Shown piece after piece: positions 1-6,423 of a stretch of 18,945 nucleotides of DNA. The DNA is taken from NCBI GenBank assembly GCA_036351675.1, contig JAZBPO010000129.1, forward strand, positions 1 through 18,945, given 5' to 3'. Position 1 is the first letter of the stretch. Each line of letters opens with the position of its first letter. A program made the position numbers and the translations under genes. This DNA is from JAZBPO01 sp036351675 (GTDB lineage: Bacteria > Pseudomonadota > Gammaproteobacteria > Pseudomonadales > Azotimanducaceae). The notes under the pieces are model-generated. The model saw only the letters and a program-made list of their open reading frames with translations. It was not told the origin of the DNA and did no database searches.

Positions 1-1213
1 CCCGGTCGACCCAGATGCGCTGGGTCATGGGCACGTAGCGTGCGTAGAAGGGCCGGGGCAGGCGCTCGCAGTGGGTCCGCATGCGCTCGCTCGCGTCGGC
101 CAGGGACTCGGCGACGAAGTAGACCGGCTGGTATTCGGTGATGGGGAAGTCCTGCTCCGCCGCATCGGCCGGCACCCAGGGGCGCAGCTCCGGCCGCGCG
201 TCGACGCCCCCGGCCGGACGCTCCGGACTGCATGCGTACTCCAGCTCACCGAAGCTCGACAGCAGGCCGGCGCCGTAGGCCCGGAGTTCGCCCTGCTCTC
301 GCAGCAGGCCGAATTCCACGGAGAACCAGTAGCAGCGCGCCAGGCGCTCGATCTCCGCATCGGAGGCGCCGAGGCTCGCGAGGCCGATCTCCTGGGAGAG
401 CTCGGCGAAGGCGGGATCCGCGAACATGGGCACGTGGCCGAGGAACTCGTGGCAGACGTCGGGTTCCGGCGTGTACAGAGGCCGCGAGTGGTGACGGATG
501 TACTGGGTCGCGAAGAACACACGGAAGGCGAGCCCGGCGAGGAAGTCCCGCGAGGCGAGCAGGCCCGGTACGGGTCGGATGCGGAAGCCCGTGCGCCGCA
601 GTAGGTAGTCCGAGAGTTCACGCGCCTGCGGAATGCGCTCCGGCCCGAAGCCGGTGCGAGCGCGGAGGTTCTCCTGGATCTCGAGGTAGCTACGGGCCGC
701 GTAGCGCGCGTGCAGCGGCTGCAGACGCTCGTAGACCTCGCGCCAGGTCGCATGCTCGGCGTCCGTGTACTCGATCTGCGGGATCGGATCGCCGTGCCGA
801 TAGTCACGCGCGAGCCGGTCGATCATGGCCCGCCGCGCGCGGTAGGCCGCGTCGTGGAAGCCCGGATGATCCGCTTCGAGCTCGGCGCCGGCGTCCAGCG
901 TGTGGGTCGCCATGCGATCCAGTTCCTCGATGCGGCGCGGGAACCAGGGCACCTCCTGTTCGTCTAGGACCATGACGCGACAGCCGGCGCCCTCGAGATC
1001 CGCGAGGAGTGCACGGATGCGGGCATCGTCCCGACGGCCCTCGCAGTCCACGTAGAAGTCGAAGCGGCCGTCGCGCGCCGGGCGCGACTCGATGTGCGTG
1101 AGATTCACGACGTGGCGCGTGAAGTGCGCGAGGAGATCGCGCAGGGCGCCGGTGCGGTCGTCGAGTTCGAGAAGCAGCGAGAGGCGGGGCTCGGCGTCGT
1201 GCGCAGCGGTCAT
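1..1213 (-). CDS. Animal-type aromatic amino acid hydroxylase (probable phenylalanine 4-hydroxylase) with N-terminal ACT domain, 3' end outside window
   Basis: This is a non-haem iron, tetrahydropterin-dependent hydroxylase, most likely converting phenylalanine to tyrosine in the cytoplasm. The ATG is at 1213 and 404 codons are open to the window edge, so only a short C-terminal tail is missing. Residues about 10-80 form an ACT regulatory domain containing VNLTHIESRP, the same signature as in mammalian PAH. The catalytic domain follows. The iron ligands His255, His260 (in CHEFLGH) and Glu300 (in SVEFGL) have the same spacing as human PAH His285, His290 and Glu330. Trp296 matches PAH Trp326, which is Phe in tyrosine and tryptophan hydroxylases, and Ile358 sits where tyrosine hydroxylase has Asp. 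This favours Phe as substrate. The usual bacterial phhA product lacks the ACT domain and is shorter, so I give no symbol. The gene lies downstream of the GNAT-Nudix gene across a hairpin array. A weak GGACC is the only Shine-Dalgarno candidate. Confidence 0.93.
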   Translation of the reverse strand, partial: MTAAHDAEPRLSLLLELDDRTGALRDLLAHFTRHVVNLTHIESRPARDGRFDFYVDCEGRRDDARIRALLADLEGAGCRVMVLDEQEVPWFPRRIEELDRMATHTLDAGAELEADHPGFHDAAYRARRAMIDRLARDYRHGDPIPQIEYTDAEHATWREVYERLQPLHARYAARSYLEIQENLRARTGFGPERIPQARELSDYLLRRTGFRIRPVPGLLASRDFLAGLAFRVFFATQYIRHHSRPLYTPEPDVCHEFLGHVPMFADPAFAELSQEIGLASLGASDAEIERLARCYWFSVEFGLLREQGELRAYGAGLLSSFGELEYACSPERPAGGVDARPELRPWVPADAAEQDFPITEYQPVYFVAESLADASERMRTHCERLPRPFYARYVPMTQRIWVDR

Positions 1214-1267
1214 GATCACGGTCCGGTCTGCGGGGCGCGAACCATCGCCCAGCCCGCCCCCACCCGC

Positions 1268-1303
1268 AACCTGAACGAAGGGGCCAGGGCCCCTGTTCAG
1301 GTT
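1268..1303. repeat. Hairpin 1 of the intergenic palindrome array
   Basis: The outer arms AACCTGAAC (1268-1276) and GTTCAGGTT (1295-1303) are perfectly complementary. The inner arms AGGGGCC and GGCCCCT pair around a 2-nt centre. An unpaired GA on one side only gives the element a direction. No T-run follows on either strand, so it is not a standard intrinsic terminator. It lies 55 nt upstream of the hydroxylase start codon. Confidence 0.85.
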
Positions 1304-1390
1304 CGAGGCGAGGGCGGGCGTGGCGTCACCTTGAACGAAGGGGCCAAGGCCCCTGTTCAGGGTCGAGGCGAGGGCAGGCGTGGTGTCACT
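1271..1390. repeat. Two tandem 60-bp units, each containing a long GC-rich palindrome
   Basis: Positions 1271-1330 and 1331-1390 align without gaps and match at 54 of 60 bases. Each unit starts with a hairpin of about 36 nt and ends with a purine-rich spacer that includes TCGAGGCGAGGGC. The repeats occupy the intergenic space between the GNAT-Nudix gene and the hydroxylase gene. I saw no further copy elsewhere in the window. Two copies with no spacer/repeat asymmetry do not make a CRISPR array. A REP-like or MITE-like palindromic element that duplicated locally fits best, but the family is not recognised. Confidence 0.85.
1329..1362. repeat. Hairpin 2 of the intergenic palindrome array
   Basis: This is the second copy, in the same orientation as hairpin 1 and exactly 60 bp along. 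The outer arms CCTTGAAC and GTTCAGGG pair with one G-T wobble. The inner AGGGGCC/GGCCCCT stem and the one-sided GA bulge are kept, while the centre dinucleotide has changed from AG to AA. Confidence 0.8.
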
Positions 1391-1402
1391 CGGGCGTCCG
1401 CC

Positions 1403-1438
1403 AACCTGAACAGGGGCCCTGGCCCCCTCGTTCAGGTT
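1403..1438. repeat. Hairpin 3 of the array, inverted copy overlapping the GNAT-Nudix stop codon
   Basis: The reverse complement of this 36-nt segment differs from hairpin 1 at one base only, so it is the same element inserted in the opposite direction. The TGA stop of the GNAT-Nudix gene (1432-1434) and its last sense codon lie inside the right arm. The element therefore supplies the end of that reading frame. Confidence 0.85.
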
Positions 1439-2514
1439 CGGGGTTCGGGGGTGGGGCCCAGGACGAGACGGGCGGCCTCGATGCGATCCTCGTGGCCGAG
1501 GAAGGCGGCGCGCATGCTCTCGCCCTCGAGGACCCAGGGCAGCCACATGCGGTCGTCGGCCCACATGCGGCCGTAGGGAATCGCGTCGAGAGGGAACCAT
1601 TCGGGCCGTGCCTCGTCGGTCTCGGTGGGCGTGCCGGTGAAGTCGCGGGACACGTACACGAAACCGTGGATCGGCTCGAAGCTCGTGTCGAGATAGCGCA
1701 GCTCGCCGCGGTACTCCGGCTCGGCGACGTCGATGCAGAGCTCCTCCGCGGTCTCGCGGATGGCGCAGGCACGTGGCGTCTCGCCGGGCTCGCACTTGCC
1801 GCCGGGACCGTTGATCTTGCCGGCACCGAGGCCGCGCTTCTTGTGCATGAGCAGTACGCGGCCAGGCTGCACGACGAACAGCAGCGTCGCGCGTACGCCC
1901 TCGAAGGGGCGCTCGAGCACGTCGTCGGGGAAGGCGATCGGTACCTCGCTCGCAGGCGCCGGCAACAGTCGCTTCTCGTGCAGCAGTACGCGGTGACCGC
2001 TGGCGTGGTCCGCCTCGTCCACGGGCACGTAGTGCCGCGTCTGCCAGAAGCGCCGCAAGGGCCGCGACGCCGTCAGGCAGTCCATGCGGAGCAGCGCACA
2101 ACCCTGCTGCGCGAGCAGCTGCTCCGCGGAGCCGAGCAACGCTGCGCCCGTTCCGGACGGGGCCGCGGGATCCGTCATGAGCTTCTCGAGGTGCACGACC
2201 GGCTCACCGTAGGGGTGCGGGTGCGCCGTCCAGAGGGGACTCTCGGCCGCGAGGATCACCGCGCCCAGGAGTCCGTCGGTCCCGTCGACGCCGAGGACCG
2301 CATCGGTCCCGAACCGGCGTGCGAACAGCTCCGCCATCTGCGCCGCGTCGGTGCCGCGCCACTGATCGATCCCGCGCGCTGCCATCCATGCCGCGCGACG
2401 CCGGTAGAGCTCCAGCAGCGCGGGGAGATCGGCGGAGCCGAGGCGCCGCAGCGGCGCACTCGACTCGGGGGATGGCAGGGACGCGAGGATCGCGGCGATG
2501 GTGGCGGCGGACAT
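1432..2514 (-). CDS. GNAT acetyltransferase fused to MTH1-like Nudix hydrolase (oxidised purine dNTP diphosphatase)
   Basis: This is a 360-residue, two-domain cytoplasmic protein. Residues about 20-180 look like a GNAT fold, with GIDQW at 48-52 and a hydrophobic core that includes HLEKLM, as in acetyltransferases acting on small molecules; the substrate is unknown. Residues about 205-345 are a Nudix domain close to mammalian MTH1/NUDT1, which hydrolyses 8-oxo-dGTP and 2-OH-dATP. KKRGLGAGKINGPGGK contains the MTH1 substrate-pocket Asn (Asn235), and MWADD (327-331) matches MWPDD of MTH1. The Nudix box runs from Gly239 to Ile261 with Glu254, Glu257 and Glu258 in place. It departs from consensus at Thr255 and Cys260, the latter in place of Gly. 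The start at 2514 is preferred over an upstream in-frame ATG at 2664 because that extension would run into the agt gene. The gene follows agt by 35 nt, and its stop codon lies inside a repeat hairpin. Confidence 0.9.
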   Translation of the reverse strand: MSAATIAAILASLPSPESSAPLRRLGSADLPALLELYRRRAAWMAARGIDQWRGTDAAQMAELFARRFGTDAVLGVDGTDGLLGAVILAAESPLWTAHPHPYGEPVVHLEKLMTDPAAPSGTGAALLGSAEQLLAQQGCALLRMDCLTASRPLRRFWQTRHYVPVDEADHASGHRVLLHEKRLLPAPASEVPIAFPDDVLERPFEGVRATLLFVVQPGRVLLMHKKRGLGAGKINGPGGKCEPGETPRACAIRETAEELCIDVAEPEYRGELRYLDTSFEPIHGFVYVSRDFTGTPTETDEARPEWFPLDAIPYGRMWADDRMWLPWVLEGESMRAAFLGHEDRIEAARLVLGPTPEPRT

Positions 2515-2549
2515 GGCCCCAGCATAGCGCGCGCCGCCCGGCGCCGCGC

Positions 2550-3581
2550 TCAACCACTCGCGGGGAGCCACTCCAGTGCCGGCTCGGATCGCCAGGGCAC
2601 GAGATCGTCGAGGAAACGCTGTGCGACCGCGCGCCAGCTGTTGGCCTCCGCATGGGCCCGGCACATGGCGCGATCGAGCGTCAGCGCACGCCGGATGGCC
2701 GCCGGAAGATCGTCGTCGAGCGCGCCGTTGACGCCCTCCGAGACCACGTCGCGAGGACCGGTCACGGGGAAGGCGGCGACGGGCGTGCCGCAGGCGTTGG
2801 CCTCGAGCATGACCAGACCGAAGGTGTCCGTCCGCGACGGGAAGACGAAGACGTCCGCGCTCGCGAAGAAATCCACGAGCTCGCGGCCGTAGCGATAACC
2901 GACGAACTCGGCGTCCGGGAAACGGCGCTCGAGCTGTGCTCGCTGCGGACCGTCACCCACCACCACCTTGCGGCCGGGCACGTCCGCTTCGAGGAAGGCC
3001 TCGACGTTCTTCTCGACGGCGACGCGGCCGACGTAGAGCAGCCGCGGCTGCTCCGGGTCGGGCACGAAGTCGGGATCGACGCGAAACTGCTCCGTGTCCA
3101 CTCCGCGACCCCAGGCCACGAGATCGCGCAGTCCCCAGCCCTCGAGTTCGCGCTTCTGCGTTTCCGTGGTGCACAGCGTGCTGACGGCAGCCCGGTGGAA
3201 GCGACGCATGACCGCATAGCCCCAGGACAGTGGCAGGCCCGTGCGCGCGCGCGCGTACTCCGGGAACTTGGTGTGCACGGAGGTCGTGAAGGGCACGCCG
3301 ACGCGTTTCAGGAAGCGACGGGCGGCCCAGCCGAGGGGCCCCTCCGTCGCCAGGTGCACCGCATCGGGACGCGCGTCCATGATGCGCTTGCCGACGTCGA
3401 AGCAGTTCACGGAGAGCTGGATCTCCGCGTAGGTGGGGATCCCGACACGGCGATAGGTGCTCGGCTCGATCACCTCCACCTCGTGGCCCATGGCCTCGAG
3501 GTTCGCGATCGTGTTGACGTAGGTGGTGACGACGCCGTTGGTCTGCGGATGCCAGGCGTCGGTCACGATGACGATCTTCAT
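2550..3581 (-). CDS. agt: GT4-family glycosyltransferase of the Agt type (diacylglycerol glycosyltransferase)
   Basis: This 343-residue retaining glycosyltransferase has the GT-B fold. It is expected to transfer a sugar from a nucleotide sugar to diacylglycerol at the inner membrane face, making glycolipids that replace phospholipids. The N-terminal MKIVIVTDAWHPQTNGV, HLATEGPLG (76-84), SVHTKFPEY and YVGRVAVEKN (183-192) are typical of Agt and MgtA-like enzymes. The GT4 acidic pair appears as Asp252 and Glu260 in TDTFGLVMLE, with Asp instead of the usual first Glu, which is also normal in this subfamily. The start ATG at 3581 overlaps the plcP stop as ATGA, implying translational coupling. 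The pairing with plcP is what makes the lipid-remodelling role convincing. The sugar (glucose, galactose or glucuronate) cannot be read from the sequence. Confidence 0.88.
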   Translation of the reverse strand: MKIVIVTDAWHPQTNGVVTTYVNTIANLEAMGHEVEVIEPSTYRRVGIPTYAEIQLSVNCFDVGKRIMDARPDAVHLATEGPLGWAARRFLKRVGVPFTTSVHTKFPEYARARTGLPLSWGYAVMRRFHRAAVSTLCTTETQKRELEGWGLRDLVAWGRGVDTEQFRVDPDFVPDPEQPRLLYVGRVAVEKNVEAFLEADVPGRKVVVGDGPQRAQLERRFPDAEFVGYRYGRELVDFFASADVFVFPSRTDTFGLVMLEANACGTPVAAFPVTGPRDVVSEGVNGALDDDLPAAIRRALTLDRAMCRAHAEANSWRAVAQRFLDDLVPWRSEPALEWLPASG

Positions 3582-4420
3582 GCGGCGCGGTCGGCCTCCG
3601 CGCCGACGACCGCGACCACCGGCTGCCCGGGTGCGGAAAGCGGGACCACCGGCGCCGTCGTCTCGTCGAGCCAGTGGATCACCTCGACCTCGCCCTGCTC
3701 GTTCTCCACCAGCGCGGTGCACGATTCCACCCAGTCGCCGCAGTTCATGTAGCGGATGCTGCCGATCTGGCGGATCTCGGCGTGGTGGATGTGCCCGCAG
3801 ACGACGCCGTCGAAGCCCTCCTTCTCGCAGTCCTGAGCGACCGCGTCCTCGAACTCGCTGATGAAGTTCACGGCGCGCTTCACCTTGTGCTTCACCCAGG
3901 CCGAGAGGGACCAGCGGCCGTAACCCAGGTGCTCGCGAACCCAGTTGTTGAAGCGATTGACCTCGAGCAACAGCGTATAGCCGACGTCCCCGAGCCACGC
4001 GATCCAGCGGTGATAGCGGGTGATGACGTCGTACTCGTCGCCGTGGACGACGAGATAGCGCTCTCCGTTCGGGCCGAGATGCACGGCACGATCGCAGAGT
4101 TCGATGTTGCCGAAGTGATGGTCGGAATAGCGCCGCAGGAACTCGTCGTGATTGCCCGTGACGTAGATGATCTCCGTCCCGCGCTTGGCGAGCGTGAGCA
4201 GGCGCCGGACGACGTTGGAGTGCGCCTGGGGCCAGAACATGGAACTCTTCATGCGCCAGCCGTCGACGATGTCACCGACGAGATAGAGGCGCTCGCAGTC
4301 GTGCTGCTTGAGGAAGTCGATGAGCCGTTCGGCCTGGCAGCCTCGGGCACCGAGGTGGATGTCGGAGAGGAAGATCGTACGGTAGTGGCGCTTGCCGTCT
4401 TCGGAAGAATCCATCCCCAT
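3578..4420 (-). CDS. plcP: PlcP-type phospholipase C (LpxH-like metallophosphoesterase)
   Basis: This 280-residue calcineurin-fold phosphoesterase is often annotated as UDP-2,3-diacylglucosamine diphosphatase. Its length, its motifs (DIHLGARGCQAE, GDIVDGW, FWPQAH, KVKRAVNFI, NCGDWVESCTA) and its partner point instead to PlcP. PlcP removes the head group of phospholipids to release diacylglycerol when phosphate is scarce. The metal ligands are visible in order: Asp20, His22, Asp50, Asn90 and His91 (GNHD), His126 and the GHIHH cluster at 199-203. It is the first gene of a minus-strand operon and overlaps agt by four bases. Two starts are possible, ATG at 4420 or 4414; AGGA lies 3 nt before the first and 9 nt before the second, so 4414 may be the true one. 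An 11-bp-phased candidate PhoB site lies just upstream. Confidence 0.88.
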   Translation of the reverse strand: MGMDSSEDGKRHYRTIFLSDIHLGARGCQAERLIDFLKQHDCERLYLVGDIVDGWRMKSSMFWPQAHSNVVRRLLTLAKRGTEIIYVTGNHDEFLRRYSDHHFGNIELCDRAVHLGPNGERYLVVHGDEYDVITRYHRWIAWLGDVGYTLLLEVNRFNNWVREHLGYGRWSLSAWVKHKVKRAVNFISEFEDAVAQDCEKEGFDGVVCGHIHHAEIRQIGSIRYMNCGDWVESCTALVENEQGEVEVIHWLDETTAPVVPLSAPGQPVVAVVGAEADRAA

Positions 4421-4461
4421 GGGTCCTGCTCAGCGGGTTTGGACCATGCTCCTCCAGGGGC

Positions 4462-4512
4462 ATGAACGCGGCGTGACGCTTCCGTCCCATGACCTTGACG
4501 AGCCGATGAAGG
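4462..4512 (-). promoter_or_regulatory. Candidate PhoB-binding array upstream of plcP
   Basis: On the minus strand, five 7-nt windows follow one another at exactly 11-bp steps: CCTTCAT, TCGTCAA, ATGGGAC, GCGTCAC and CGTTCAT. Four of the five carry GTCA or TTCA in the same register. The known Pho box is made of CTGTCAT-like units at 11-bp spacing. The outer units match that consensus at 5 of 7 bases, the second and fourth at 4 of 7, and the middle one poorly. No good -10 element follows, which is common for activated promoters. The left-most unit lies over the macro gene's ribosome binding site, so that gene could be affected too. The match is partial and was found by eye. Confidence 0.38.
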
Positions 4513-4516
4513 AATC

Positions 4517-5020
4517 ATGACGACACTCGGCGCCTGGCAGGGCGACATCACCACCCTCGACGTGGACATGATCGCCAACGCAGCGAACGCCCGCCTCGTC
4601 GCCGGTGGCGGGGTCGACGGCGCCATCCATCGCGCGGCGGGCCCGGAGCTGCAGCGCGCCCTCGACGACATCGGCGGCTGCCCCACGGGAGAGGCGCGGC
4701 TGACGCCGGGCTTCGGGCTCCCGGCGCGCTGGATCGCCCACGCCGTGGGACCAGTCTGGCAGGGCGGCGAGGCCGGCGAGGCAGATGCCCTGGCGCGCTG
4801 CTACCGCGCCGTGATGGCCCTCGCGGCAGCGCAGTCGGTGCACAGCCTCGCCCTGCCCGCCATCAGCACGGGCATCTACGGCTTCCCCCTCGAGGACGCG
4901 ACGCGCATCGCCGTCGCGACCGTCCGCGCCTCGCTCGCCGCGACGCCGGCGCTCGAGAAGGTCGTGTTCTGCTGTTTCGATGCCCGGACCCTCGCCTGCT
5001 ACGAGGACGCCCTGGGCTGA
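4517..5020 (+). CDS. Macro-domain protein, O-acetyl-ADP-ribose deacetylase / ADP-ribosyl hydrolase (MacroD/YmdB type)
   Basis: This is a 167-residue, single-domain macro protein that binds ADP-ribose and probably hydrolyses O-acetyl-ADP-ribose or mono-ADP-ribosyl-aspartate/glutamate. The features are GDI at 9-11, the NAANARL loop at 21-27 with Asn24, GGGVDGAIHRAAG at 30-42 with the catalytic-type Asp34, and STGIYGFP at 117-124, which forms the phosphate loop. Length and motif order agree with E. coli YmdB. AAGGA lies 5 nt before the ATG. It is transcribed away from plcP and ends one base before the dUTPase stop on the other strand. The physiological target is unknown. Confidence 0.92.
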   Translation: MTTLGAWQGDITTLDVDMIANAANARLVAGGGVDGAIHRAAGPELQRALDDIGGCPTGEARLTPGFGLPARWIAHAVGPVWQGGEAGEADALARCYRAVMALAAAQSVHSLALPAISTGIYGFPLEDATRIAVATVRASLAATPALEKVVFCCFDARTLACYEDALG

Positions 5021-5021
5021 C

Positions 5022-5678
5022 TCAGGCGGTCTGCGCGTAGCGCTCGGCGAGCGCCTCGGCGAGCAGCCCGGCGAAGCCGTCGGCGGTGACGTCGAGGCCG
5101 GCGACGATCTCCACAAGGTGCTCGTTGTCCTCGCGCCCGGCCCAGACCTTGCGATAGCTGCCGTCCTTGTAGCCGTTGCGCTGGCGGAACCCGTTCAGCA
5201 CGTTCTTGCCGACGTAGGACGCGTAGAGCGACGCCGCGTCCATGCCCAGCCAGGCGAGGCAGTCGAGGAACGCCTCGACGTCGAAACGCCGCTCGGCGAC
5301 CGCGGCGGCAGCGAGGCGCTCGATGCAGCGGCGGAAACGCTCGCCGTCCGCACCCGGCGCCCGACGCTCGCCGGGGAGCCCCGACGCGAAGGCCTCGACG
5401 AGCGCGTCTCCGGTCCCCCCGTCGCGCAACAGCAGGCTGAGGCCGAAGTGCCAGATGTCCACGAGTTCGAGTTCGACCTGGTCGAGGTCCGGCGTCTGCT
5501 TCTTCCACCACTTCCAGCCGTAGTGGTCGAGGAGTTCCGCACACTCGACCCAGATCGCCCGGTCGTAGGCGAGACCGGCGGTGCGCCAGGCCGGATCCAC
5601 CTCGGCGTTGTGTGACGCCTGCAGCCGACCCATCTCCTCGAGCATGGCCGCGAGACGGTCGCGATCGGGGGCAGTCAT
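5022..5678 (-). CDS. Dimeric dUTP diphosphatase (all-alpha NTP pyrophosphohydrolase family)
   Basis: This 218-residue protein of the dimeric dUTPase family hydrolyses dUTP (and dUDP) to dUMP, keeping uracil out of DNA and feeding thymidylate synthesis. The ExxE...ExxD metal motif is present as Glu45, Glu48, Glu71 and Asp74. WVECAELLDHYGWKWWKK and the C-terminal block GKNVLNGFRQRNGYKDG followed by GREDN are the family's nucleotide-binding motifs. The start ATG at 5678 has GAGGG seven bases upstream; the longer open frame to 5849 would run into the preceding gene and lacks family similarity. It is the last gene of the glnS operon, 22 nt after the metallophosphoesterase. Confidence 0.92.
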   Translation of the reverse strand: MTAPDRDRLAAMLEEMGRLQASHNAEVDPAWRTAGLAYDRAIWVECAELLDHYGWKWWKKQTPDLDQVELELVDIWHFGLSLLLRDGGTGDALVEAFASGLPGERRAPGADGERFRRCIERLAAAAVAERRFDVEAFLDCLAWLGMDAASLYASYVGKNVLNGFRQRNGYKDGSYRKVWAGREDNEHLVEIVAGLDVTADGFAGLLAEALAERYAQTA

Positions 5679-5700
5679 TCTTCGATCCCTCGTGCAGTGG

Positions 5701-6423
5701 TCAACCGTAGAGCGGGAACGGCGTCCAGTCGCCGTCGAAGCAGCGCGTGTCGCGGAACACGCGCCGGTCGTGTTCGTCGAGCGCATGCCGATCCTGTTCG
5801 TGCACCGCGAGCGCATCGTCGAAGCCGAGGAAGGCGACCTCGCCCGCATCGAGATCGAGTTCGAGGAAACCCGGGCGGTGGGTGCGCTTGAGCGTACCGG
5901 CGTTGATCAGCGTCAGCTGCTCGAAGTCGAGGATCATGCGGTAGTGGAGATGACCGTTGACGAGGAAGGCATGGCGCCCGTCGTCGATGAGCGCATCGAG
6001 TTCCCGTGAGCGCTCCGGCGGCATGCGCGCGGAGCCGGGCCAGACCTTGCGGTGATCCTTCTCGGCGATGCCGTGACAGAGGAGGAGCGTGCCGCGGGCG
6101 GTTTCCACTTCGCGCATGACCGGCAGGCCGTCGAGGAAGGCGCGCGCCGCTTCGTCGAGGTCCTCGCGGTCGTGCGCGTCCTCGATGTGTCGGACGCGGT
6201 CCTCGAGGATCCAGCGCTCGTGGTTGCCGGCCACGCAGAGCACCCCCGCCTGCTGGAGAAGCGCGCAGCAGCGGTTCACGCAGCCCTTGCCGTCGGCGAC
6301 GTCACCGGTGCAGAGGATCGCGTCGACGCCGCGGCCGACGAGATGGTCCAGGGCCGCCTCGAGACGTGCGCACTCCGCATGCACGTCACCGATGATGCCG
6401 AGGCGTACGGGCGCACCGCTCAC
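5701..6423 (-). CDS. Calcineurin-like metallophosphoesterase (YfcE/MJ0936-like)
   Basis: This 240-residue small metallophosphoesterase is of the bacterial phosphodiesterase type. The visible ligands are Asp13 and His15 (GDVH), Asp41 (TGDVADG), Asn67, His68 and Glu69 (GNHE), His117 (CHG) and GHLH at 157-160. There is no signal peptide, so it is cytoplasmic. The start is GTG at 6423, and its GTGA overlaps the stop of the CoA-transferase gene, which supports translational coupling. The physiological substrate cannot be told. It is unlike PlcP, which carries the longer NFI...NCGDW C-terminal region. Confidence 0.85.
   Translation of the reverse strand: MSGAPVRLGIIGDVHAECARLEAALDHLVGRGVDAILCTGDVADGKGCVNRCCALLQQAGVLCVAGNHERWILEDRVRHIEDAHDREDLDEAARAFLDGLPVMREVETARGTLLLCHGIAEKDHRKVWPGSARMPPERSRELDALIDDGRHAFLVNGHLHYRMILDFEQLTLINAGTLKRTHRPGFLELDLDAGEVAFLGFDDALAVHEQDRHALDEHDRRVFRDTRCFDGDWTPFPLYG

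Noticed and set aside
1271..1390. Short CRISPR-like array
   Set aside because: There are only two 60-bp units, the intervening sequence is also repeated, the palindrome is far longer than a CRISPR repeat, and a third copy is inverted. No cas gene is present.
1268..1438. Intrinsic terminators formed by the three hairpins
   Set aside because: The stems are strong but no T-run follows on either strand. I kept them as repeats; factor-dependent effects remain possible.
2515..2664. Upstream start at 2664 for the GNAT-Nudix gene
   Set aside because: It would overlap the end of agt by over 100 bp, and the extra 50 residues have no acetyltransferase similarity. ATG at 2514 gives a normal GNAT N-terminus.
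3578..4420. Annotation of the phosphoesterase as LpxH (lipid A synthesis)
   Set aside because: The fold is shared, but the PlcP-type motifs, the length of 280 residues and overlap with an Agt-type glycosyltransferase favour phospholipase C. A check for a separate lpxH in the genome would settle it.
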